A stretch of DNA of 11,871 bases from Ktedonobacter racemifer. GTDB taxonomy: Bacteria > Chloroflexota > DTOL01 > JACQYG01. Where the stretch lies: NCBI GenBank assembly GCA_020723545.1, contig DYIS01000020.1:4625-16495 (forward strand), read 5' to 3'. The notes under the pieces were generated by a model, which was not told the origin of the DNA, ran no database searches, and worked only from the letters and a program-made list of their open reading frames with translations. The position numbers and the translations under genes were made by a program. Positions 6,074-11,859 of the stretch are shown one piece after another (within the stretch, counting starts at the first letter, position 1; each line of letters starts with the position of its first letter).

Positions 6074-7285
6074 TCCGGCGTTCCTGAACAGCTCCACCAC
6101 GTGGTTAAGCACCTGGCCAGCAAGCTCTGATTTGGCCAAAAGTGGCAGTTCGCTGGTCTGGCCGAGCCGGTCCATGATCAACGCGCGGTTGGTATCGGAA
6201 TCGAAACCAGAGTCCGAGGAGGTTACGTCGTTGGCCACGATCAGGTCCAGCCCCTTGGCCTTCAGTTTGGCCCGGGCATTAGCCGCCAAGTCCTCGGTCT
6301 CCGCGGCAAACCCCACCACCACCGAGGGTTTTCCAGTAGAGCGACGGTATTCCGCCACTTCCATCAATATGTCCGGGTTTGGCCGAAGCCTCAGGGTGAG
6401 GCCCTGGGGACCCTTCTTGATCTTCTGTCGGGCAACCTCTGCCGGGCGATAATCTGCCACCGCCGCAGCCATGATCAAAGCGTCGGCACCCGCGATGCTG
6501 CCCATCACCGCGTCCCGCATTTCGGCGGCGGTGGTGACAAACTCCATCTTGGCTCCCGGTGGCGGGGATAGCCGGGTGGGCGCCGATATCAGCGTGACCT
6601 GGGCACCTCGCTCCAGGGCGGCCAGGGCCAGGGCATAGCCCATCTTGCCTGAGGACCGGTTTCCCACGAAGCGCACCGGATCCAGGGGCTCCTGAGTGCC
6701 CCCCGCCGTGACCACCACGCGCCGCCCGGCCAGGTCGCCATCTCGTCCCAGTGCCTGTTTCGCCATAGCCAGTATCACTGCCGGATCCGCCATGCGCCCC
6801 TTCCCATGGCGGCCAGAGGCCAGGTGCCCGACCTCGGGCTCGACCACCATCATCCCCCGCGCCACCAGGGAAGCCAGGTTGGCCTGGGTGACCGGGTTCT
6901 CGTACATATTGGTCTCCATGGCCGGGGCGATGAGCACTGGTGCTCGGGTGGCCAACACGGTAGCCGACAGCATGTCATCGGCCAGGCCATGGGCCAGCTT
7001 GGCGATGGTGTTGGCAGTGGCCGGGGCGATGAGCACCAGGTCGGCCCGTTGGGCCAGGGCCACATGGGCGATGTTCATCTCGGACAAGAGCTGGAACATT
7101 TCGGTGATCACCGGCCGCTGGGTCAGCGTCTGAAAGGTCAAAGGGGCCACGAATTCCTGGGCGGAGCGGGTCATGATCACCTCCACCAGGGCTCCCTCCT
7201 GAGCCAGCCTGGAGGCCAACTCAGCGGCTTTATACGCGGCGATGCTGCCAGTGACCCCCAGGACGATATGTTTATCTTTGAGCAT
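6056..7285 (-). CDS. coaBC: Bifunctional phosphopantothenoylcysteine decarboxylase / phosphopantothenate-cysteine ligase
   Basis: A 409-residue cytosolic enzyme for two successive steps of coenzyme A synthesis: CTP-dependent joining of phosphopantothenate to cysteine (CoaB) and FMN-dependent decarboxylation to phosphopantetheine (CoaC). The N-terminal flavoprotein half shows GVTGSIAAYKA (10-20), the catalytic His74 in NIAHVAL, APATANTIAKLAHG (87-100) and APAMETNMYENP (120-131). The CoaB half starts at about 185 with VTAGGTQEPLDPVRFVGNRSSGKMG (192-216), then MAAAVADYRP (272-281) and KIKK (288-291). Two positions differ from the Escherichia coli enzyme: PAMN is PAME here, and the clamp Cys158 aligns with Ser157 in HLASGR; this may be normal for the lineage. 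The ATG overlaps coaX by 14 nt with GGGAG about 8 nt upstream. The final residues come from a palindromic repeat. Confidence 0.96.
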   Translation of the reverse strand: MLKDKHIVLGVTGSIAAYKAAELASRLAQEGALVEVIMTRSAQEFVAPLTFQTLTQRPVITEMFQLLSEMNIAHVALAQRADLVLIAPATANTIAKLAHGLADDMLSATVLATRAPVLIAPAMETNMYENPVTQANLASLVARGMMVVEPEVGHLASGRHGKGRMADPAVILAMAKQALGRDGDLAGRRVVVTAGGTQEPLDPVRFVGNRSSGKMGYALALAALERGAQVTLISAPTRLSPPPGAKMEFVTTAAEMRDAVMGSIAGADALIMAAAVADYRPAEVARQKIKKGPQGLTLRLRPNPDILMEVAEYRRSTGKPSVVVGFAAETEDLAANARAKLKAKGLDLIVANDVTSSDSGFDSDTNRALIMDRLGQTSELPLLAKSELAGQVLNHVVELFRNAGFFTSK

Positions 7286-8045
7286 TGTTCAACTCCCAGA
7301 TCATCCTCAGTCCCTCCAGGGTCAGTTCCGAGTTAACGGCCTCGATCACCCGGGTCTCCTTAGCTATCGCCGTAGCCAGGCCGCCAGTGGCGATCACTCG
7401 GGTGTCCTCACCCAGTTCCAGGCGCAGACGTCCCACCAGGCCCTCCACCAGTCCCACATAGCCGAGGACCAGCCCGGATTGCATGGCGTGAACAGTATTG
7501 GTGCCTATAGCCCTTGGCGGCGGGACTAATTCGATGCGAGGGAGCTTTGCCGTACGGCGGCACAGTGCCTCAGCAGCGATGTCAATGCCCGGCGCGATGG
7601 CTCCGCCCAGATAGTCCCCCTCTTTCGACACCGCGTCAAAGGTCGTGGCGGTGCCGAAGTCTATGACGATGACCGGTCCACCATAGAGGCGGTGAGCAGC
7701 CAGGGCGTTTACCACCCGGTCGGCGCCCACCTCCCGCGGGTTGTCGGTGCGGATGCGCACCCCCGTCTTGATGCCCGTCCCCACCACCAGGGGCACGCGG
7801 CCCAGATAGCGCTGGCAGAGTTCCTGAAAAACCGGGGTCAGCGGAGGTACCACGCTGGCAATTATAGCGCCTTGTACCTCTTGCAGGCCCAGGCCCTGGT
7901 GGGCGAAAAGGCTGGAAAGCAGCATGGCAAACTCGTCGGTGGTGCGCGAGGGCTCGGTCGCCGCCCGCCAGTGGGCGATGAGCTCCTTGCCCCGGTAGAC
8001 GCCGAAGACGATATTGCTATTGCCAACGTCGATGGCCAGAAGCAT
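7272..8045 (-). CDS. coaX: Type III pantothenate kinase
   Basis: A 257-residue enzyme that phosphorylates pantothenate with ATP, the first committed step to coenzyme A; type III enzymes need a monovalent cation and are not feedback-inhibited by CoA. Family motifs: the phosphate-binding AIDVGNSN (4-11), the DNPREVGADR segment holding the catalytic Asp (101-110), DFGTATTFD (129-137), GGAIAPG (148-154), and ATGGLA (219-224). Length is typical. Two ATGs stand in tandem: AGGAGG (8056-8051) lies 5 nt from the second (8045) but only 2 nt from the first (8048), so I use the second; a start at 8048 gives 258 residues. The gene overlaps coaBC by 14 nt and forms an operon with it. Upstream is a leader with an attenuator, so expression is probably controlled by transcription termination. 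Confidence 0.95.
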   Translation of the reverse strand: MLLAIDVGNSNIVFGVYRGKELIAHWRAATEPSRTTDEFAMLLSSLFAHQGLGLQEVQGAIIASVVPPLTPVFQELCQRYLGRVPLVVGTGIKTGVRIRTDNPREVGADRVVNALAAHRLYGGPVIVIDFGTATTFDAVSKEGDYLGGAIAPGIDIAAEALCRRTAKLPRIELVPPPRAIGTNTVHAMQSGLVLGYVGLVEGLVGRLRLELGEDTRVIATGGLATAIAKETRVIEAVNSELTLEGLRMIWELNNAQR

Positions 8046-8153
8046 CATGACCTCCTCTTGACCTCTGCACCCGTATGGCTGTCCCTCCGCCCCAGTTCCT
8101 CCAGTATAATAAGTCAGAGAATAGAGGCTACACCATCTGTAGGTTCACCGGCC

Positions 8154-8187
8154 AATAAAAAAGCCCCTTCATAACGACCGAAGAGGC
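8154..8187 (-). terminator. Intrinsic terminator in the coaX leader
   Basis: On the minus strand GCCTCTTC (8187-8180) pairs with GAAGGGGC (8170-8163), an 8-bp stem with one G-U pair and a 9-nt loop, followed directly by TTTTTTATT (8162-8154). It lies about 110 nt upstream of the coaX start and reads toward it, so it works either as a leader attenuator or as the end of a separate small RNA. Confidence 0.7.
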
Positions 8188-8227
8188 CCAGAGCGCCCCA
8201 GGATACCGATCTGGCCGTCTCGGTCGT
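8174..8227 (-). promoter_or_regulatory. Antiterminator hairpin overlapping the coaX leader terminator
   Basis: ACGACCGA (8227-8220) is perfectly complementary to TCGGTCGT (8181-8174). The pairing continues with small bulges (GA with TC, GGCC with GGCC, AG with CT), giving about 16 pairs. It takes up the whole 5' arm of the terminator, so the two folds exclude each other. The loop holds GGTATCC. Confidence 0.6.
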
Positions 8228-8250
8228 CACCGATCCAAGCGGGTATTTTT

Positions 8251-8322
8251 GGTAGCTCTCGGGCTTCGCCAGTGACGCCTCGCCGACGTCAGGCCCTCGG
8301 CAGCCTCAGCCTTTGTGCTACC
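8251..8322 (-). promoter_or_regulatory. Structured leader domain upstream of the coaX attenuator (possible aptamer)
   Basis: GGTAGC (8322-8317) and GCTACC (8256-8251) close a domain of 72 nt on the minus strand. Inside are a small hairpin GGC-GAA-GCC and two overlapping alternative stems (GCCGA with TCGGC; TGACG with CGTCA) that cannot form together. An A-rich link (AAAAATACC) then leads to the antiterminator. I could not match it to TPP, SAM, cobalamin, c-di-GMP, c-di-AMP, T-box or ykkC consensus features. The 519-nt stretch between coaX and the regulator holds this domain, the attenuator, the minus promoter and the regulator promoter and operators; no protein gene is seen in it. Confidence 0.45.
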
Positions 8323-8375
8323 TGCCATTCAACGCCATCTCTCACCGCCGGACATGCCGGTGGGTGGCTGGCCCT

Positions 8376-8405
8376 ATTATACAACACCTAGTGGCTCAAA
8401 GGCAA
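8376..8405 (-). promoter_or_regulatory. Promoter for the coaX leader
   Basis: On the minus strand: -35 TTGCCT (8405-8400), an 18-nt spacer and a perfect -10 TATAAT (8381-8376). The start would be near 8369, giving a leader of about 320 nt that includes both structured parts. The -35 is only a fair match. Confidence 0.6.
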
Positions 8406-8496
8406 GAATGATCCATCGAGCGATCGTATCAAAGGGGTCAAGGTCTAGCAGGCGCGCGGCGCTTTTTCCAGCCAACCTTAAAATTTGCCGCCAGTC

Positions 8497-8525
8497 TTGA
8501 CAATGACCTGCCTCCATGGTAGAAT
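8497..8525 (+). promoter_or_regulatory. Consensus promoter of the LacI-family regulator gene
   Basis: -35 TTGACA (8497-8502), 17-nt spacer, -10 TAGAAT (8520-8525), with TGG before the -10 (extended -10). The start is expected near 8532, inside the first operator, so a bound repressor would block initiation. Confidence 0.85.
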
Positions 8526-8527
8526 AG

Positions 8528-8552
8528 TAACACGCGTTAGTAACACGAGTTA
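8528..8552 (+). promoter_or_regulatory. Tandem LacI-family operators (autoregulation)
   Basis: Two 12-bp imperfect palindromes with central CG, TAACACGCGTTA (8528-8539) and TAACACGAGTTA (8541-8552), 13 bp apart, cover the transcription start. The form TAACNCGNGTTA fits LacI-family sites, which are usually centred on CG. A third similar site lies at 9656-9667. Confidence 0.7.
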
Positions 8553-8564
8553 ACAGAGGCTATC

Positions 8565-9608
8565 TTGTCCAGGAAACGCGCCAATACCCACGACGTGGCC
8601 AAACTTGCCGGGGTCTCGCGCACCACGGTCTCATTTGTCCTCAACGGAGTGGCCGGCGTCCAGATCCCTGAGGAGACCCGCCGCCGGGTCTGGGAGGCGG
8701 CACGCCAGCTCAACTACTACCCCGATGCCGCTGCCCGCTCCCTGGCCAGCGGCAAGAGCCATGTTATCGGCCTGATCCTCTGCCAACAAGCCGATCACTT
8801 GGCCGCTGATCTCTTCCTGCCGGAGGTATTGCGCGGCATCACCGATAACGCTCGGGAGTGGGACTTCCGCGTCTTGCTGGAAACGGTGGCCAACGTCAGC
8901 GCGCCGGATGCCTACCTTTCCCTGGCCCGGGAACGGCAGATCGACGGCATCGTCATCTCCGGCCCTCGCTCCGATGATCAGCAGTTGGGACAACTGGTAG
9001 CCGAGGGGTTCCCCGTAGTCCTCCAAGGCCGCCTGAGGGGGGTAGACATCCCTTTCGTGGATGTGGATAACGTGGCTGGAGCTAAACATGCCGTGGCTCA
9101 CCTTATCACGCTAGGGCATCAACGCATCGGCTTGATCACCAACGCTCCCTTACATTATACGGCCAGCGAGGATCGCTACCGTGGTTACCGGCAGGCCTTG
9201 TCTGAGGCGGGCATTACCTATGATGAGGCGCTGATGCGTCAGGGCGATTTTGTGGAGGAGAGCGGCTATCAGGCTATGCGCGAGCTCCTTCGGCTGCCGA
9301 ACCGGCCCAGCGCCGTCTTCGTGGCCTCGGACGTGGTGGCCTTCGGGGCCCTGGCCGCCATTAGGGAGCAAGGTCTGCGCATCCCCCAGGACATGGCCGT
9401 GGTCGGCTTCGACGACATCCGCCTGGCCCCCTACATGCACCCGCCCTTAACTACGGTGCACCTGCCGGCCTACGAGCTAGGCTGGCAAGCGGGAGATTTG
9501 CTCCTGCATTTGATCCGCGGCGAGACACCCATGAGAACCGAGGTGCTCCTGCCCACCGAGTTGGTTGTGCGGCGCTCATGCGGTGCCCGGGCACGGCAGG
9601 AAGACTAG
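8565..9608 (+). CDS. LacI-family transcriptional regulator of a sugar transport locus
   Basis: A 347-residue repressor. Residues 8-29 form the LacI helix-turn-helix (THDVAKLAGVSRTTVSFVLN); the hinge helix is near 53-62 (PDAAARSLAS), and the rest is a periplasmic-binding-protein-like effector domain with VIGLIL (67-72), DGIVISGPR, ITLGHQRIGLIT, RYRGYRQAL, VFVASDVVAFGAL, VVGFDDI and LTTVHLPAYELG, all in family order. The start is TTG at 8565 with AGAGG 5 nt before it; the nearest ATG is far inside the effector domain. A strong promoter and two tandem operators precede it, so it most likely represses itself. It lies 94 nt before a sugar permease gene and in the same direction as a sugar-binding protein resembling alpha-glucoside binders, so an oligosaccharide inducer is inferred, not shown. 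Confidence 0.95.
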   Translation: MSRKRANTHDVAKLAGVSRTTVSFVLNGVAGVQIPEETRRRVWEAARQLNYYPDAAARSLASGKSHVIGLILCQQADHLAADLFLPEVLRGITDNAREWDFRVLLETVANVSAPDAYLSLARERQIDGIVISGPRSDDQQLGQLVAEGFPVVLQGRLRGVDIPFVDVDNVAGAKHAVAHLITLGHQRIGLITNAPLHYTASEDRYRGYRQALSEAGITYDEALMRQGDFVEESGYQAMRELLRLPNRPSAVFVASDVVAFGALAAIREQGLRIPQDMAVVGFDDIRLAPYMHPPLTTVHLPAYELGWQAGDLLLHLIRGETPMRTEVLLPTELVVRRSCGARARQED

Positions 9609-9655
9609 ATCAAGAAACGCGCCAACCGGGAGAGGGGCTGTTTTTGCGGCATGAG

Positions 9656-9667
9656 TAGCGCGAGTTA
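9656..9667 (+). promoter_or_regulatory. Third operator-like site in front of the permease gene
   Basis: TAGCGCGAGTTA matches the autoregulatory site TAACACGAGTTA at 10 of 12 positions, and 13 of 16 with flanks. It lies 36 nt before the permease start. The only promoter nearby is weak (TTGCGG at 9644-9649 and TACCAA at 9666-9671, 16-nt spacer). Confidence 0.5.
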
Positions 9668-9702
9668 CCAAACGCCTCGCTGACGATGGAGAGGAGGCAA
9701 AG

Positions 9703-10203
9703 ATGGCTGCGCCGACCGCCATCTCTCAGACTCGACAGCACTGGTCCCGGGACATCCCAGGGGTACCCCTCATCAGACACCGCTGGCTGGAAATCCTCAT
9801 GGTTGCCCCGCTGGTGACCTACATCCTGGGCTTCACCCTGCTGCCGAGCCTGAACGTGATCTACATGAGCCTCCAGGAAAAGGGTAGCGCGGCATTCCCC
9901 ACCTTGGTCAACTACCGCTACATCTTCGAACGCCCCCAGTTCGCCCCAGCCGTGCTGAATACTCTGGTCATCACCATCGTGGGCCTGGCCTTGGAGATGA
10001 CGTTCGGCGTGATCATCGCCCTAATCCTTGCTCTATTGAGCCAGCGCGTTTTGCCCATCGTGACCTATTATTATCCGGTGCGGGGCGGCGCCTTCGATGC
10101 CGCCACCTATGCTACTATCCTAATGACCACGGTCTTCCTGGTGCCGTTGGGGCTGCGATTGTGGCTCCATACCGGCTACCTGGCTGGGTCGGTGAAGGGC
10201 TAG
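9703..10203 (+). CDS. Sugar ABC transporter permease, MalF type, with a large internal deletion (probable pseudogene)
   Basis: The 166 residues begin like a MalF-type carbohydrate permease: a cytosolic start, a first membrane helix (about 31-56, LEILMVAPLVTYILGFTLLP), NYRYIFERPQF (70-80), NTLVITIVGLALEMTFGVIIALILAL (86-111), then SQR. Normal family members run to about 290 residues and continue with further helices and the EAA loop that docks on the ATPase. Here the sequence passes after about residue 115 straight into TYYYPVRGGAFDAATYATIL and a last helix (134-153), which looks like the normal C-terminal end. The missing middle (roughly 120-130 residues) includes the EAA loop, so it cannot energise transport as it stands. 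Start ATG has AGGAGG 5 nt before it. A repeat-driven deletion or an assembly collapse is possible. The two end identities are moderately sure. Confidence 0.7.
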   Translation: MAAPTAISQTRQHWSRDIPGVPLIRHRWLEILMVAPLVTYILGFTLLPSLNVIYMSLQEKGSAAFPTLVNYRYIFERPQFAPAVLNTLVITIVGLALEMTFGVIIALILALLSQRVLPIVTYYYPVRGGAFDAATYATILMTTVFLVPLGLRLWLHTGYLAGSVKG

Positions 10204-10217
10204 CCCAGGAGGAGGTG

Positions 10218-10277
10218 ATGCACGGCGCGGGATCGAAATCCCCATCTCGCCATTCTGGCTGGTCGGGAGGCGCCTAA
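10218..10277 (+). other. 19-codon ORF with a perfect ribosome site where a second permease would be expected
   Basis: ATG at 10218 is preceded by AGGAGGAGG (10207-10215) and begins 15 nt after the first permease stop; it ends at TAA 10277 and encodes MHGAGSKSPSRHSGWSGGA. The tight spacing is what is expected for a MalG-type second permease, but no permease sequence follows in any frame before the binding-protein gene. It may be the stump of a deleted gene; it does not resemble any protein I know. Confidence 0.3.
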
Positions 10278-10363
10278 GAGCTGCGCCAGCGAGGGTGCCC
10301 GCACCGCCGGGCGGGGCTCGCCGGTCCGCCAGTTGGCTGGTACAAAGATGAAGGAGAACAACA

Positions 10364-11743
10364 ATGTGTGAGTCGATCAAGAGGGCGCTGTGCATTGCCT
10401 TGACCCTACTGGTGCTCGGGGCCCTCCTGCTTGCCGGCTGTGGGCCAACGCCGACGCCGGCGCCCACCAAACCGCCGGCGCCGACAGCGCCGCCTGTTCC
10501 CGCTACGCCTGTGCCGACCAAGCCTGCTGCCGGTGAGAAGATTGGCGGCAGCGTCAGCGTGCTGGCCGTGTGGGGTGGCGACGAGCTGGAGAGCTTTAAG
10601 GCGATGATCAAGCCGTTCGAGGACTCGACCGGCGTCAAGGTCGAGTATGAAGGCACCCGTGACCTGAACGCGGTGTTGACCACCCGGGTCCAGGGCGGCA
10701 ACCCGCCCGACCTGGCCGGCCTGCCCGGTCCCGGCCAGCTCCAGGAGTTCGCCAAGAGCGGTAAACTGGTCGCCCTCGACAACATCCTGGACATGAACGC
10801 CATAAGGCAGCAGTACGACGCGGGCTGGCTGAACCTGGCTACCTACAACGGCAAGTTGTACGGCATCTTCAGCAAGGCTGCCGTCAAGAGCCTGGTCTGG
10901 TACAACCCCAAGGTGTTCAAGGCCGCCGGCTACGAGGTGCCCAAGACGTGGGACGAGTTGATGGCCTTGACCGCGAAGATCGCCGCCACCGGCAAGGCGC
11001 CGTGGTGCATTGGCCTGGAAAGCGGCGCAGCTAGTGGCTGGCCAGCCACCGACTGGATCGAGGACATCATGCTCCGCACGGCTGGCGTGGACACCTACGA
11101 CAAGTGGTGGAAGCACCAGATCCCGTGGACCGATCCAGCGGTGAAGAATGGCTGGACCACCTGGGGCAAGATCGTCGCCAACGACAAGTACGTCTTCGGT
11201 GGCAAGCAGGGGGTGTTGTCCACCAACTTTGGCCAGTCGCCCTTCCCCATGTTCACCGACCCACCCGGCTGCTACATGCACCGCCAGGCCAGCTTCATCA
11301 CCGACTTCATCCAGAAACAGTACCCCAAACTGAAGTCCGGTGAAGACTTCAACTTCTTCCCCTTCCCACCCATTGACTCCGCCAAGGGCAACCCGCTGTT
11401 GGTGGCCGGTGACCTGTTCGGGATGTTCAGGGATACGCCGCAGTCCCGGGCGCTGATCAAATACCTGACGACTGCTGATGCCCAGTCGATCTGGGCCAAG
11501 CGCGGCGGCTTCCTGTCGGCCAACAAGACCGTGCCGCCCAGCGTCTACCCCGACCTGCTCACCCAGCAGATTGCCGACATGCTCGCCAGGGCCAGTGCCG
11601 TCCGCTTCGATGCCTCCGACCTGATGCCCGAAGCGGTCAACAGCGCCTTCTGGAAGGGCACCCTCGACTACGTCCAGAACCCGGCCAACCTCGACAACGT
11701 CCTGACCACGATCGAGAGGGCCGCGAAGGACGCGTACAAGTAG
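10364..11743 (+). CDS. Lipoprotein sugar-binding protein of an ABC transporter (alpha-glucoside-binding, AglE-like)
   Basis: A 459-residue extracytoplasmic solute-binding protein. A signal peptide (IKRALCIALTLLVLGALLLA) ends in a lipobox LLAGC with the lipidated Cys at 26, followed by a Thr/Pro/Ala-rich linker (about 27-55) that tethers the domain to the membrane. The body (from about 61, GSVSVLAVWGGDELESFKAM) is a cluster B/MalE-like binding protein: NPPDLAGLPGPG, GKLYGIF, SLVWYNPKVFKAAGYEVPKTWDEL, and PWCIGLESGAASGWPATDWIEDIMLR, a stretch close to alpha-glucoside binders of the AglE group. The end is complete. AAGGAG lies 7 nt before the ATG. It is separated by 160 nt from the deleted permease, downstream of the LacI regulator, so regulator and binding protein likely belong to one oligosaccharide uptake locus. 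Substrate is inferred from family only. Confidence 0.92.
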   Translation: MCESIKRALCIALTLLVLGALLLAGCGPTPTPAPTKPPAPTAPPVPATPVPTKPAAGEKIGGSVSVLAVWGGDELESFKAMIKPFEDSTGVKVEYEGTRDLNAVLTTRVQGGNPPDLAGLPGPGQLQEFAKSGKLVALDNILDMNAIRQQYDAGWLNLATYNGKLYGIFSKAAVKSLVWYNPKVFKAAGYEVPKTWDELMALTAKIAATGKAPWCIGLESGAASGWPATDWIEDIMLRTAGVDTYDKWWKHQIPWTDPAVKNGWTTWGKIVANDKYVFGGKQGVLSTNFGQSPFPMFTDPPGCYMHRQASFITDFIQKQYPKLKSGEDFNFFPFPPIDSAKGNPLLVAGDLFGMFRDTPQSRALIKYLTTADAQSIWAKRGGFLSANKTVPPSVYPDLLTQQIADMLARASAVRFDASDLMPEAVNSAFWKGTLDYVQNPANLDNVLTTIERAAKDAYK

Positions 11744-11749
11744 CGCGTG

Positions 11750-11804
11750 CCGACCATCACCCCTTCCCCTCTCCCCGGCAGGGAGAGGGGAAGGGAATGG
11801 TCGG
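11750..11804 (+). terminator. Long two-part palindrome after the binding-protein gene (terminator or dispersed repeat)
   Basis: Outer arms CCGACCAT (11750-11757) and ATGGTCGG (11797-11804) are perfect, and so are inner arms CCCTTCCCCTCTCCC (11761-11775) and GGGAGAGGGGAAGGG (11781-11795), around a CGGCA loop; only CAC against A is unpaired between them. The hairpin of 23 pairs begins 6 nt after the stop codon. No T-run follows, so it may end or protect the transcript by structure alone; C-rich palindromes of this type are also a common dispersed repeat in many bacteria. Confidence 0.65.
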
Positions 11805-11805
11805 T

Positions 11806-11818
11806 TACCTAGTAGGTA
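11806..11818. repeat. Perfect 13-bp palindrome TACCTA-G-TAGGTA, possible operator
   Basis: It lies 12 bp upstream of the -35 box of the promoter at 11831-11859 and right after the long palindrome. Its sequence differs from the LacI sites. Confidence 0.4.
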
Positions 11819-11830
11819 GTCCCTTAAATG

Positions 11831-11859
11831 TTGATTAATATATCTGGTTGTGGTATGAT
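11831..11859 (+). promoter_or_regulatory. Promoter for a gene beyond the right edge
   Basis: -35 TTGATT (11831-11836), 17-nt spacer, -10 TATGAT (11854-11859) preceded by TGG (extended -10). AAGGAGG (11865-11871) follows at the window edge and looks like a ribosome site, so the leader would be very short. Confidence 0.65.

Noticed and set aside
8104..8109. TATAAT on the plus strand between coaX and the regulator
   Set aside because: No acceptable -35 at 16-18 nt on either strand; the opposite-strand reading TATACT also lacks a -35.
8206..8230. Guanidine-II (mini-ykkC) riboswitch suggested by an ACGA loop
   Set aside because: Only one such hairpin is present instead of two, and the neighbouring genes are unrelated to guanidine.
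8140..8330. T-box, tmRNA, 6S, RNase P or SRP RNA
   Set aside because: None of their hallmark sequences (T-box GGTGGNACC core, tmRNA tRNA-like end, RNase P GAAAGTCC, SRP GGAAGCAGCC) is present.
10348..10371. Seven-codon ORF overlapping the binding-protein start
   Set aside because: No ribosome site in front of its ATG; AAGGAG inside it serves the real start at 10364.
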